Source of the DNA: CAZSHG01 sp964459995
GTDB taxonomy: Bacteria > UBP14 > UBA6098
Direction of reading: 5' to 3'
Length of the DNA stretch: 64,000 nucleotides
Assembly: GCA_964459995.1 (NCBI GenBank)
Contig: CAYWOR010000001.1
Span: forward strand, 248,001-312,000
Numbering within the stretch: position 1 is the first letter of the stretch; the number at the start of each line of letters is the position of its first letter. Made by a program: the position numbers and the translations under genes. The notes below the pieces were generated by a model, which saw nothing but the letters and a program-made list of their open reading frames with translations, was not told the DNA's origin and made no database searches. Of this stretch, positions 26,110-35,990 are shown piece by piece.

Positions 26110-29100
26110 ATGAAAAAGTTGAGCTTGATTTTATTATTCACGCTTTTCGTATCAATAGTTATTGCTGAAATTCCTTCTGCATGGCCGCTTGAAACGCTTA
26201 TGGGAGTCGAGTTACTCGAATCCTCCAATGGCGAGTTCCCCCCCTGCGCAGATATTTTATCCTGCTATTTTAATGCGCAGTCGAACCGTATTCGGCTTCG
26301 GTTGCCGATGATGACAAATTTCATAACCGGCGAGAACGAGTTTTCCTCGTATAATTGCGGAGTCCAAATCGAAATCGCCTATTCGGGCGCGCTGTCCGAC
26401 GGCGTTCTCGGATTCTCGCATAACAATACGATATTTCTCGCCGTCGGACACGACGGACGAACCTCTGCATGGGCTTATAACGGTGCCCCTGTCGAGATTG
26501 ACGAGGTCTATTTCGCGCCGGAATTTGGAATAATCGAAGCGGAGGTTCGTCCGCCGGCTGAAGCCGAAGGCTTCGGCGCGCGCCCTGTAGTGCGGGTCGA
26601 GACATTTGTGGACGGCAGAGCGGCTGATATCGCACATTTCGACCCCGAACTCTTTCCGACATACACGACAAACTGCGCATTTATGCATCACGGCAATCAA
26701 TCGCTGTCCTACACCGATGTTTTCCGCGGAAGATGGGACGACGGCCATGGCGGCCTTGCGAGCGGTTTTGACGAGGTTCTCGAAGTGCACCAGTTATATT
26801 CGATACCGGGGAATTTTCATATCAGCGGGACACTTATCTCTGCGGCGGCTTGGTATGACGCCGATTTCAATACATGGGTGGCAAACGGTGTTTCCGGAGG
26901 TTGGATAGAAGTTAACACAAGCGCATACGCACAGCATATAATGCCCTTCGTGGCGGACGAGATGAACGACTGGGCTGTTAGCATCGAAAATGCCCTGGTT
27001 GACCATTTTTACGGGTTCACACCGCGAGTTGCATGGGTTCCGGAAAGGGTTTTTCTCGACGGCCCGGGCGGGGCATACCCCAACGCGGGTGTCAGCGATT
27101 ATATCGCGGACAATTTTGCTGATAACGGGGTTTGGGCGATTATTCTCGACGATGACATTCATCTGGCGGGACATGACAATCACCAAATCCATTATTTAAA
27201 CGGAAGCACGCTTAGATTAATACCACGCGACAACGATTTTACGGGCAAACTTCACGCTGGAGACGGCGGTGGCGCGCTCAATAATCTCGTCGGAATGGCG
27301 AACAATTCGTCGGGGCCTTATCGAATAGCTGTTTACGCCGATGATTGGGAAATGGCCGCCGAGATGGGCGAATGGGCATCGAGCATGCCGAACGCACTCG
27401 ACGCTTATGAATGGATTATCCAGCAGTGTCACCTCGAATCGTCGTGGCTTTCGACATGGAAGCTCACCGACGCCGTTGTAAGCCCGAATTTCAACGGTGT
27501 AGGGGTTACACCCGCTTACGGCACACACTCTTCGATTGGCGGGACCAACGGTTACGGCGGCGGGAATAACGCGTGGTACACACACTGGGCCAGCTATTCA
27601 AGCCCATCCGACCAGCACTCGCCGCAATGGAATTTTGGATATATCTGGTTCGACGCAAAAAATAACCTTATGACCTGCCCAGATAACAACACCGCGCAGG
27701 CCGGATGGTATGTGCTTATGTCGAAACTTTACGAGACCGGTTGGCATGACGGCATGGGCGGCTCGATTTCCGGCTGGCAGATGAAGCATTCGGCTCATAT
27801 CAAGAACGCGAACGTTTATGCCGAAGCCGCGAGATGGGCTAACGGCGATCTCGGAACCGGGGTAAGCGCGACCTATGCCGATTGGGATCACAACGGCGAT
27901 AACGAGCTAATCCTTCGCAACGGCAGAGTGCTTGCGGTTTTTAAACATATTGGCGGACGCGCGCATTGGATTTTCGGGCGCGGTGGCACGACAGGATGGG
28001 AAGGCTCGATTGCTGGCAACTGCAATGTCTATTGGGAAGGCACCGAGGGCGATTATAACGATGCTAATCATATCGCGCCTCTCTCCGATGTCAGCGTTGG
28101 CGGACACGATTATCAACATAGTCTCTACAGCTCTGAAATCCTCTATAGCACAGCTGATTCTGCGGAAATAAGATTTACAAATTATTATGTCGATAAGCGA
28201 ATAAAAGTGAAATCCGGTGAGCCATTTTTCCGTGTTTATTACGACACCGGCCCCGATCACATATATGTCAAATCCGGGTTCACGCCCGATTTGGTCGATA
28301 TCATCTGGAACGCTGATATGAACAGGCTTTGGAGTGCGGGAAGTTACTGCGGTTTTCATAATCCGAACACACGCGCTTCTGCGGCGATAATTATGGGCAC
28401 CGGTGGGGCGTCCCATTCCACCGATTTCCAGAGCACAATTCTTCGCGGCGACGAAATTTCCGGCTCGGGCGGTTTCGGGTTCCGTATTTTTGCGGGCGAA
28501 TTGGCAGATGTCGCGGGGATGTCCTCGCCGACATTGGCGACACTTTCCGCCGGAGTTACCGATATTTATCCGCCGAAGGCCTACTATGCCAGCTATCACC
28601 CCGGTACCGGCGTAATGGAGATAGCTTTTGGGGACACTGTCAAGTATAACATGGTAACGATGGCAAATATCGGCATCGACCGCAACGGCAATGGAGCCTC
28701 CGATGTTACTCTCGACGGCACATGCACGGTTATCAACACCTCGCACGCCAAGATTATACGGATTACTCTGTCGCCGGCAAAAAAGACCGCGGTTAACGCA
28801 TTGGTTATGACAAATCCGCATCTATGGCTCTCCGCGGGCGCGTTTAGGGATTTGCGCGATAATCTGAACACAACACAGACCGCAACGGTCGGTTCGGGAG
28901 TTCAGTTGAATGTCCTGCCGGCGACGAGCATCACAATCGACGGCTATATAGACACATCGGAATGGCTTCCGGCGATGCATGTCATCGACGACCCGGACGA
29001 TGATTCGCACTGGGGCGCTTCGAATGAGCTTTACGATCTTTATATGTTCTGGGATGATACCTATCTCTACCTCGGTCTTCACGGTGTAAAAGAGGCCGCG

Positions 29101-29856
29101 AGAAGCATGGTTGTGAATTCGTGGCTAATTTACCTCGATACAGATTGGGGCGGCCCGAACGGCCAGTCCGATCTTCGCGAAATAAGTTCTTGGGACAGGA
29201 ACGCGCAGTTCTCCGGCGGATTCCGCGCCGATATTCAATATGGCAGTTGGGGCGCGATGGATGGCGATGTCTGGCGTATCACAGGCCCGACTACCGCGGT
29301 GCAGATAACCGACGGCGTAATCGTGAATACCGACCTAAGCGCGGCGCGTCCGGGAAGCGAAATCGCGATTAGTTGGAATTCTATCTACGGCATAGGCGAG
29401 GGTTTTGTAAATCCCCTGTCAACTATCGCTATTTGCGCGAGTTTGGCTGGAACGAACGATGACGACAATCTCGGCGGCGACTGCATTCCGAACCAGGCCT
29501 CGGCCTCATTTCCGGTTCTCGACAGTTTCTATGTGCAGGTCATCGATGCCGATGGCGACGGTCTTCCTGACGATTTCTTCGATGTCGTGGGAATTAGTGA
29601 ACATGCTCCTTCTCGCGCCGAAAGTTTCGGAATACGAGCCTGCCCGAATCCCTTCAATTCTGCGGTTGAGATAATTACTTCGACTCGTAATAACTTGACA
29701 GTTGAGATTTTCGACATCAAAGGCCGGTTTGTCGATAGGGTCGAAATCGAGGCGGGAAGAGGAATTTGGCGTCCAAAAGAGGAAATGCCGACTGGAATAT
29801 ATTTTGCAAAAACAGGAAAAGGCTCCGATTCGATAAAAATAACTTATCTAAAATAG
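26110..29856 (+). CDS. Secreted GH57-like alpha-glucan hydrolase with CBM9-like module and sorting domain
   Basis: A 1248-residue exported protein; AAGGGG precedes the ATG. A signal peptide covers 1-19. Residues about 185-600 resemble a GH57 catalytic region. HQLY is near 227. WVPERVF carries a Glu at 312 where GH57 enzymes have the nucleophile (usually xTERVW). YADDWE carries Asp at 411-412 where the acid/base Asp lies. GH57 enzymes are amylases, pullulanases or glucanotransferases. Residues about 925-1130 look like a CBM9/DOMON-type module (ITIDGYIDTSEW, FWDDTYLYLGL, IYLDTDWGG). The tail (ACPNPFNSAVEI, VEIFDIKGRFVD, GIYFAK) is a sorting domain. The two next genes encode further carbohydrate-binding-like proteins. 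Substrate inferred as alpha-glucan. Confidence 0.75.
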   Translation: MKKLSLILLFTLFVSIVIAEIPSAWPLETLMGVELLESSNGEFPPCADILSCYFNAQSNRIRLRLPMMTNFITGENEFSSYNCGVQIEIAYSGALSDGVLGFSHNNTIFLAVGHDGRTSAWAYNGAPVEIDEVYFAPEFGIIEAEVRPPAEAEGFGARPVVRVETFVDGRAADIAHFDPELFPTYTTNCAFMHHGNQSLSYTDVFRGRWDDGHGGLASGFDEVLEVHQLYSIPGNFHISGTLISAAAWYDADFNTWVANGVSGGWIEVNTSAYAQHIMPFVADEMNDWAVSIENALVDHFYGFTPRVAWVPERVFLDGPGGAYPNAGVSDYIADNFADNGVWAIILDDDIHLAGHDNHQIHYLNGSTLRLIPRDNDFTGKLHAGDGGGALNNLVGMANNSSGPYRIAVYADDWEMAAEMGEWASSMPNALDAYEWIIQQCHLESSWLSTWKLTDAVVSPNFNGVGVTPAYGTHSSIGGTNGYGGGNNAWYTHWASYSSPSDQHSPQWNFGYIWFDAKNNLMTCPDNNTAQAGWYVLMSKLYETGWHDGMGGSISGWQMKHSAHIKNANVYAEAARWANGDLGTGVSATYADWDHNGDNELILRNGRVLAVFKHIGGRAHWIFGRGGTTGWEGSIAGNCNVYWEGTEGDYNDANHIAPLSDVSVGGHDYQHSLYSSEILYSTADSAEIRFTNYYVDKRIKVKSGEPFFRVYYDTGPDHIYVKSGFTPDLVDIIWNADMNRLWSAGSYCGFHNPNTRASAAIIMGTGGASHSTDFQSTILRGDEISGSGGFGFRIFAGELADVAGMSSPTLATLSAGVTDIYPPKAYYASYHPGTGVMEIAFGDTVKYNMVTMANIGIDRNGNGASDVTLDGTCTVINTSHAKIIRITLSPAKKTAVNALVMTNPHLWLSAGAFRDLRDNLNTTQTATVGSGVQLNVLPATSITIDGYIDTSEWLPAMHVIDDPDDDSHWGASNELYDLYMFWDDTYLYLGLHGVKEAARSMVVNSWLIYLDTDWGGPNGQSDLREISSWDRNAQFSGGFRADIQYGSWGAMDGDVWRITGPTTAVQITDGVIVNTDLSAARPGSEIAISWNSIYGIGEGFVNPLSTIAICASLAGTNDDDNLGGDCIPNQASASFPVLDSFYVQVIDADGDGLPDDFFDVVGISEHAPSRAESFGIRACPNPFNSAVEIITSTRNNLTVEIFDIKGRFVDRVEIEAGRGIWRPKEEMPTGIYFAKTGKGSDSIKITYLK

Positions 29857-30138
29857 CGCTAAATTGTCAATAAAATAATAATTAATAGTTGGTATCTCTT
29901 TGTAGTGTAATGAGATATATTCAGAGTATTGTGAAAAACCGAAGCGAAAAATGTCCTTGCGAAGATGAAAAAAGAGCTTATTTTCTAATTAAGCGGAAAT
30001 CAGTCGAAATGGACTGAAAAGCACAAACGCACTCGTAATCGAAAGATTTATTCTATTCCCGCCCTCACAAATACGCGGAGTTATCGATTGATCGGCTCTC
30101 TGCGGGAGTATCATCATTATTCCGAAAGGGGAAATACG

Positions 30139-31509
30139 ATGAAACAGTTTACAATTATCGCCCTAATTGCCGTATTATGCGCACCTTTGTTTGCCGAGGT
30201 TGGCTGGTGCGGCGAGATATGGCCGAATTCCGGAAGCGAAAGGCCCACCGGAGACCCTATAACAGTATATTTCCAAATTTGGAAAGGCGGAACGACAGAC
30301 TCCCCCGGAAGAGGCGAAGGAATCGCCGCAACGCTCTACTGGAGAGAATCCGGTGCGGCGGTTTGGGAAACGGTCGAGTTGGATTATAACACGGATGTCG
30401 GAAATAACGACGAATATTTTGGCGATATTCCCGCGCCAGTAGCAGAAGGTGTCATCGAATATTATTGCGAAGCCCTCGATTCAACCGATATGGTCGCCTC
30501 GACCGGCACAGACCAAAATGGTGTCGCGCTTAACTTGCTCGATCCCGGAATTCTGAATATAGTCGATGCGATTGAAATCGATGTTACGGTAACATTCCAG
30601 GTCGATATGAGCCTTGAAATAGTCTCCGATGTTGTTACGCTTTCCGGCTCTTTCAACGGCTGGAATACATATGCCGACACGATGACCGACCTCGATTCGG
30701 ACGGAATATTCACAATTGACATAGTTTTTCCGGCGGGAAGTTCTCCGAGTCACGAGTATAAATACGTCAAAGACGGTGTTTACGAATACACATCGAACAG
30801 AATTCTCACCGTAGATGATTCTTCACCTACCCAAATTCTACCGGTTGTATTCTTCGAGGATCGCGACCCTGCGGACTATACTGATATTGACATCGATGTC
30901 CATTTCCGTGTTAATATGTCCGCGGAAATTGTAACCACGCCCTATGTTGCGGGAAATGTTTTTCCGCTTGTCTGGGGCTGGGATGCTGGATGGAACGATG
31001 CCCTTATTCTTTACGATGACGGCGCGCATGACGACGTCGCCGCGGGCGATGGAATTTACGGCGCGATATTGACTTTTCCGGCGGGAAGCTGGCGGTATAT
31101 CGAATACAAGTTCACAACCGACGGCACGGATAACGAGCCTTTGCCGCCCTTCGAGAATCACACTTTCGAGCTTGGCGATGTCTCTCCGCAGGTTCTTCCT
31201 ATCGATGTTTTCGGAAGTCTCGAAAATGTTTCCGAGGTGGTCTTGCCTAAGGGTTTTTCGGTGAAAGTATCGCCGAATCCTTTCAATTCTGCGGTCGAAA
31301 TCGCTGTGCAGGCACTTAGAACAGGGAATTTGGAACTTTCGGTTTTCGGAATCGACGGGCGACTTGTCAAAATTATTTATTCGGGAAATATCACGGAAGG
31401 CAATAATATATTCCGCTGGGATGCTGTTAATGAAAACTCCGGGTTATATTTTATCAAAATTGAGAATAATGGAATTTCGCACACGGAAAAAATCCTTCTT
31501 GTGAAATAG
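30139..31509 (+). CDS. Secreted protein with starch-binding-like (CBM20/48-type) modules and sorting domain
   Basis: A 456-residue exported protein; ATG at 30139 follows AAAGGGG. After the signal peptide, residues about 25-140 are an Ig-like domain. About 150-250 look like a starch-binding module of the CBM20/CBM48 type (VTFQVDMSLEIV, LSGSFNGWNTYADTM, EYKYVKDGVYEY). About 255-365 form a second related beta domain (VHFRVNMSAEIVTTPYVAG, WRYIEYKF). A sorting domain with SPNPFNSAVEI, FGIDGRLVK and the end EKILLVK completes it. No catalytic domain is present. It sits between the GH57-like gene and a glucodextranase-C-like protein gene, which supports a role in capturing alpha-glucan at the surface. 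Confidence 0.8.
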   Translation: MKQFTIIALIAVLCAPLFAEVGWCGEIWPNSGSERPTGDPITVYFQIWKGGTTDSPGRGEGIAATLYWRESGAAVWETVELDYNTDVGNNDEYFGDIPAPVAEGVIEYYCEALDSTDMVASTGTDQNGVALNLLDPGILNIVDAIEIDVTVTFQVDMSLEIVSDVVTLSGSFNGWNTYADTMTDLDSDGIFTIDIVFPAGSSPSHEYKYVKDGVYEYTSNRILTVDDSSPTQILPVVFFEDRDPADYTDIDIDVHFRVNMSAEIVTTPYVAGNVFPLVWGWDAGWNDALILYDDGAHDDVAAGDGIYGAILTFPAGSWRYIEYKFTTDGTDNEPLPPFENHTFELGDVSPQVLPIDVFGSLENVSEVVLPKGFSVKVSPNPFNSAVEIAVQALRTGNLELSVFGIDGRLVKIIYSGNITEGNNIFRWDAVNENSGLYFIKIENNGISHTEKILLVK

Positions 31510-31515
31510 GACGAT

Positions 31516-34500
31516 TTGAAATCATCTGTTGCCATAATTACTTTGATTGCGGCTTTTGCCCTCCTCGCGATTGCACCCTATAACAGCCCAATTATCGATG
31601 GTGCAATTGAGGCGGACTGGAAACCGGACGAGAACATCCTCTCGGATCCGCCAAATGACAGCCCTTGGAGCGGAAACGAGCTTTGCGAATTATGGTTGAC
31701 ATGGTCTGCGGATCATCTATATATCGGTATCGAGTTTTCCGTGTCAGGAAATGGCGTTACTGTCTATATCGACGCCGATGAGGGCGGCACTTCAAGTTTC
31801 CGCGCAGAAGACGACTGGGAGGGCGCTTGGCGGCGCGATGTTACCTCGGAAAGGCCTATAGATATATTTATGGGCGGCTGGAATGGCTCCGCGATGAGTG
31901 TTTATCGAGCGGGCACGACAAATTCAATCGATATAAGCGGTTTCTGCGAATCTTCCACAGGAGCGGGTTTCGAGGCCGAGGTGAAAATTCCGTGGGCGCA
32001 GATTTACCCCTCCGGAATGCCGGTGGGCGCAGAAATAGCTGTGGCGGTGCTTCTTGTCGGAGGGGACGACTATTTCGCCGCGGACGCTATGCCGGATCAG
32101 CCAACAGTTGGCGACGGTGCCGGACCGGATATCCTCGAGAATTTCCAGATTGTTGCCGTGGATTCTGACAGCGATGGCGTGCCGGATTTCGCGGGGACTT
32201 ATATTGCAGGATTTGTGCGATTTTCCGACATCGATACGCCGCCCTATCCGGTGGCGACAATCAATTGTGCAGGGCGTTTCGGCGAATCATCGACTTCTGA
32301 CGGAAGTTGGCAGTTGCATGGCTTCGCGGTTGGAGATACTCTCGCATCGCTCAAAGCGAAAACTCCGGGGTATCGCGATGGAATCCTTCATGAAATTCTT
32401 GTAACCGAGCCGCCCAACGACACGTTGAATATTACTTTGGAGCCTTACACTGGAGCGGTTCGCGGGATGATTATTCCCGCCGTTCAGTGTTCAATCGTAG
32501 CGAGATTCTCCGATCAGAGCGACTCCGCGCGCTATTCGATATCAGTTCTAAGCGGCACTGGAGGCGAATTTGCTGTCGGTTACCTTGCGCCGGGATATTG
32601 GGATATTACCGCTTATCCTTATTCAGCGGATTTCTCCGCCACGAACGTCGAATCGGTGCGAGTCGCGGAGCCGGAGACGACGGTCATCGAAATTTTCCTC
32701 GAAGCCGCCTCGATTCTGCGTGAGTGGACAGATGGTGTCGGCGACGATTATGGCCCGGGGTCATATACTTACCCGACCGAGCCGGTTTTCGTCGATGGTG
32801 CTTTCGACATAACCGGCGTCAGGATAAAGGATTACGCGGACGCCGGCGAAATCGAGTTCGAAATCGCAATGCGGAATATTCCCCATTACGGAATAGTTAA
32901 CTGGGCACCCTTTTATCCGCCCCTAAATCTACAGAAGATAGACATTTATATTGACGCCCACGGCGGAGGCTCCAGCCAAGGTCTTCCAAACCGCAATGTA
33001 AATTTCGTTCAGACCGATTATTGGGACTGGGCGATTTCCGCTGACGGTTGGTGGGTCGGGATGTTTGCCTCCAACGGCCAGAGCATTTTCGATGGCTACA
33101 CTCAGAATGTCATAGATGTTTCGATGACTGCGGACACCTCGGCGAATACGATTTCTATTCGTGTTGCGAAATCGGCTTTCAGAGACCATTTGGGCGTTGC
33201 GAATTGGGACGAGTTCGACAGCTGGGATTTCATCGTCCTTGCGATGGGGCACGACGGCGACGGTCTTGGCGGTGTGCGGTGGGTCAACCCCGGAAGCGCG
33301 AGCCAGTGGCAGTTTGGCGGCGGCGCGGAGGGGGATATCGATCCGAATATTATCGATATGTCTGTCAGTGCGGGAATCGACCCCGGAACAGGCTCAGTAA
33401 AAGAACCGGCGGATCCGCAGGAAACTCAACTCGACTGGACGATTAGCACTCCGGTGAGGCTTGCGGCGCATCGTGCCTTGGATGTTACACCTCCGACTAT
33501 AGAGTTCGATAGGGAAGCCGAATTGGCGCATCTTTTCGGCACAAAGCACCTTTTAATTCGAACCGAAATCAAAGACGATATTGCGGTCGAAAGCGCTTGG
33601 TTACATTATCGGACGGCTGGCGCTTGGGACAGCGTGGCGATGGGAATCACAGAAAACCGCACGACTTGGTTCGGCGACATTGCGGTCGAAGGAAGGCTGG
33701 AAGACACAGATATCCCCGATTCGCTGAAATTTTTCTTTACGGCGACAGATGCCGCTGGCAACCGTGCGATTCTTCCCGACGACGGCGATTCGACCGTGCC
33801 GAATTATCCTTTTGCGGTGCATAGTGCGAATCCCGGGCGGGTCGTTTCCGCGCCGATAACCGTGGACAGCCTTAGAATATGCCTTCCGCAGAGTATGGAC
33901 ACTCTCGATTTCGATTTTGTATCCGGCGATATGATTCGAATCGCGCGGGCAGATTTGACTTCCTCCGGCACGATTTGCGTTGCAATTTCCTATCCGGCGG
34001 TCGTAGCGCGTGAGGGTGGTTTGGCGCGGCTTTCCGAAGTTAGACGGCGCATCGAAATCGGCGGTGCGGACATTTTCACACCTATGAATTTGCGGCTTCA
34101 CTGGCTTGGGGGGAGAATTTCCGGGTTCGAGCCTTCGCAGTTGGTCTTATGCGAATACAGCGCGGATATCGCTCCGAGGCCCTACGGCGGAGTATTATAT
34201 GAAAGAGCGAATACAATACTCGGCGAGGCTTTTCCCGGCACCGGTTTTTGGGCTGTCGGCGAGGATTTGCGAGATTTTCGCGGCAAGGGCGCATTGCGGA
34301 ATATCGCCTTTTCGCCCAATCCATTCTCCCCAAACGGAGACGGCGTCTATGACCGGGTCGCAATCAGCTGGGAATCTGATTTTGACGGCAGTATGGATGT
34401 GGATATTTACGATATTAACGGTAATTTTGTGCGCGAATTGCATCGCAACACAAGTTTCCGATCCGGTAAAAGCCCCACGACATGGTGGGATGGTATAACA

Positions 34501-34620
34501 CACAATGGAACAGTCGCGAAAGCCGGTATTTACGCTGTCCGATTCGAATATACATATATCGGTGAAGAGGGAGTTCAGCTAAGAACAAGGATTAACAAAC
34601 CAATAGTGATTATAAAATAA
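31516..34620 (+). CDS. Secreted CBM9-like/glucodextranase-C-like protein with FlgD-type sorting domain
   Basis: A 1034-residue exported protein. The start is TTG at 31516 with AGGA close before it, six bases after the previous stop. Residues about 22-215 resemble a CBM9/DOMON module (IDGAIEADWKPDE, WLTWSADHLYIGIEF, VYIDADEGG). About 220-390 hold carboxypeptidase-regulatory-like beta units. About 403-645 match the C-terminal module of glucodextranase and archaeal amylopullulanases (GVGDDYGPGSYTYPTEPVF, LQKIDIYIDAHGGG, DSWDFIVLAMGHDG). An Ig-like spacer precedes a FlgD-like end with SPNPFSPNGDGVYDR and the tail KPIVIIK. No active-site domain is visible. It looks like an accessory alpha-glucan binding protein of the GH57-like cluster. 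Confidence 0.8.
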   Translation: MKSSVAIITLIAAFALLAIAPYNSPIIDGAIEADWKPDENILSDPPNDSPWSGNELCELWLTWSADHLYIGIEFSVSGNGVTVYIDADEGGTSSFRAEDDWEGAWRRDVTSERPIDIFMGGWNGSAMSVYRAGTTNSIDISGFCESSTGAGFEAEVKIPWAQIYPSGMPVGAEIAVAVLLVGGDDYFAADAMPDQPTVGDGAGPDILENFQIVAVDSDSDGVPDFAGTYIAGFVRFSDIDTPPYPVATINCAGRFGESSTSDGSWQLHGFAVGDTLASLKAKTPGYRDGILHEILVTEPPNDTLNITLEPYTGAVRGMIIPAVQCSIVARFSDQSDSARYSISVLSGTGGEFAVGYLAPGYWDITAYPYSADFSATNVESVRVAEPETTVIEIFLEAASILREWTDGVGDDYGPGSYTYPTEPVFVDGAFDITGVRIKDYADAGEIEFEIAMRNIPHYGIVNWAPFYPPLNLQKIDIYIDAHGGGSSQGLPNRNVNFVQTDYWDWAISADGWWVGMFASNGQSIFDGYTQNVIDVSMTADTSANTISIRVAKSAFRDHLGVANWDEFDSWDFIVLAMGHDGDGLGGVRWVNPGSASQWQFGGGAEGDIDPNIIDMSVSAGIDPGTGSVKEPADPQETQLDWTISTPVRLAAHRALDVTPPTIEFDREAELAHLFGTKHLLIRTEIKDDIAVESAWLHYRTAGAWDSVAMGITENRTTWFGDIAVEGRLEDTDIPDSLKFFFTATDAAGNRAILPDDGDSTVPNYPFAVHSANPGRVVSAPITVDSLRICLPQSMDTLDFDFVSGDMIRIARADLTSSGTICVAISYPAVVAREGGLARLSEVRRRIEIGGADIFTPMNLRLHWLGGRISGFEPSQLVLCEYSADIAPRPYGGVLYERANTILGEAFPGTGFWAVGEDLRDFRGKGALRNIAFSPNPFSPNGDGVYDRVAISWESDFDGSMDVDIYDINGNFVRELHRNTSFRSGKSPTTWWDGITHNGTVAKAGIYAVRFEYTYIGEEGVQLRTRINKPIVIIK

Positions 34621-34641
34621 TAACATTTCAATGGAGGTAAG

Positions 34642-35571
34642 ATGTCAAGAGCGGAAATCAAAGTCGGAGATCTCGAGTTAGTAATCGAGATCGAGAAGGG
34701 TAGCATTGCGGAGAAGCTCGAACAGCTTTTCAGCGCGATGAGACTCGAAGGCGCCGCGGCAAAAGTTGAGATCGCCGAGGCGGATACAAAGGCAAAACCC
34801 AAGCCGGAGCCGAAACCGCAACCGGCTGTCGAAGCCGAACCGAAGACCGAAGAAAAGCCGGTCGAAATCAAAGAAAAGGTCGATGAAAAGCCCAAGCCAA
34901 GGCTCAAAATCCGTGAAGGCACAATGAACAAGAACATTGTGGAGGACAAAGCGAAGATGCTTGTGGAATCGAAAAAGTTCAAAGGCTTCAGGGAAGAGCT
35001 AAAGTCCAAAGAAGAGCTTGCATACAAACCCGAGCCTAAAATCGAACCGAAACCCGAGCCAAAAGTCGAGGTTAAACCTGAACCGGTAAAAGAGGAACCG
35101 AAACCGGAAATAAAACCGGAACCCAAAGTCGAGGTCAAGGTCGAACCTAAACCGGAGATTAAGCCGGAACCGAAACCCGAGCCGAAGCCGGAACCGAAGC
35201 CGGAACCTAAGCCGGAACCTGTTGCTGAAATCAAACCCGAACCTATGCCGGAACCGGAGCCTATGCCTGCAGTTACTCAGGCTAAGGGCGATATCGATGT
35301 GACCGCTTTCGCGAAATTCATCTCGACATTCCCGGAAAAGCTCAACGAGCCATACACTATTCTGGCTTTCGCTTCTTTCGTCGATAGGACTTTCGACGCG
35401 AGGGAATATTTCGATGTTATGGAGGCAATCGGTGTGCTGAACCCTAAAACGCGTAAAAGATTCCTGATTTACACGAATCTGCTCGCGAAACTCGGCAAAA
35501 TCGATCAGCCCGGGAAAACGACTTTCCGCATTACGGAAAGAGGCAGAAGCGATCTTCAGAAAAAGCTCTAA
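34642..35571 (+). CDS. KPEP-repeat linker protein with C-terminal winged-helix-like domain
   Basis: A 309-residue protein with no signal peptide; GGAGGT precedes the ATG. An N-terminal segment of about 35 residues (LELVIEIEKGSIAEKLEQLF) is followed by a long Lys/Pro/Glu-rich linker (about 50-205) that contains uninterrupted KPEP repeats. A compact helical C-terminal domain (about 210-309) ends in a winged-helix-like pattern (NPKTRKRFLIYTNLLAKLGKI, FRITERGRSDLQKKL). The linker should be extended and stiff, as in TonB-like spacers, but there is no membrane anchor. The next gene encodes a small anchored protein. Function unknown. The glycine-rich frame on the opposite strand is a shadow of the repeats. 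Confidence 0.75.
   Translation: MSRAEIKVGDLELVIEIEKGSIAEKLEQLFSAMRLEGAAAKVEIAEADTKAKPKPEPKPQPAVEAEPKTEEKPVEIKEKVDEKPKPRLKIREGTMNKNIVEDKAKMLVESKKFKGFREELKSKEELAYKPEPKIEPKPEPKVEVKPEPVKEEPKPEIKPEPKVEVKVEPKPEIKPEPKPEPKPEPKPEPKPEPVAEIKPEPMPEPEPMPAVTQAKGDIDVTAFAKFISTFPEKLNEPYTILAFASFVDRTFDAREYFDVMEAIGVLNPKTRKRFLIYTNLLAKLGKIDQPGKTTFRITERGRSDLQKKL
35029..35262 (+). repeat. Tandem KPEP-coding repeats
   Basis: Twelve-base units of the type AA(A/G)CC(G/T)GA(A/G)CC(G/T) are repeated through this part of the KPEP gene, interrupted by short KVEVK and EIK variants. Such tracts can change length by slippage, which would lengthen or shorten the protein spacer without breaking the frame. Confidence 0.7.
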
Positions 35572-35583
35572 TAAGGATTAATC

Positions 35584-35985
35584 ATGAAAATGGCAATAGC
35601 TGTCGTTATCTCGCTTGTTATCGGCTTTCTCGTCGGTTTCGTGCCTTTGTCGATGAAACGCGCCGAACTTAATGCCGAGGTTACCGCCCTCAAGACCATG
35701 CTTGACGAAGCAAAGTCTCTCGCCGAGAGAACCGAACTCGAAAGGGTTACCCTGAATGCTTTTATCGGAGCATATGAGGGCGCGATGAATAAAAACTACG
35801 GCATCGCACAAAACCGCGCTATTTCGGGGTTTGACAAGGCGGAGATTCTCGCACAGAGGGGAATATCGCCCTATAGCAATATTGTCTCCCTTCGCGACGA
35901 GACGGTGTCGATCCTTGCTAAAGCCACTGACGACGCGCAACCGAAGGTCAGGTTGTTGCTTTTTAGTCTCTACAAGGAACAATAG
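35584..35985 (+). CDS. Small membrane-anchored coiled-coil protein
   Basis: A 133-residue protein with one N-terminal hydrophobic helix (MAIAVVISLVIGFLVGFVPL). A helical region with coiled-coil character follows (RAELNAEVTALKTMLDEAKS), then a soluble C-terminal domain. AAGGA precedes the ATG, and it lies 12 bases after the KPEP gene, so the two are cotranscribed. The helix is probably an uncleaved anchor that holds the domain in the periplasm or cytoplasm. No family recognised. Confidence 0.72.
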   Translation: MKMAIAVVISLVIGFLVGFVPLSMKRAELNAEVTALKTMLDEAKSLAERTELERVTLNAFIGAYEGAMNKNYGIAQNRAISGFDKAEILAQRGISPYSNIVSLRDETVSILAKATDDAQPKVRLLLFSLYKEQ

Positions 35986-35990
35986 CCGAT

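Noticed and set aside
27907..28821. 304-codon minus-strand frame inside the GH57-like gene
   Set aside because: Opposite-strand shadow produced by the codon bias of the real gene.
34575..35234. 219-codon open frame on the minus strand rich in Gly-Ser-Gly-Phe
   Set aside because: It is the mirror of the KPEP repeats. The plus-strand gene has a ribosome site, normal ends and fits the operon.
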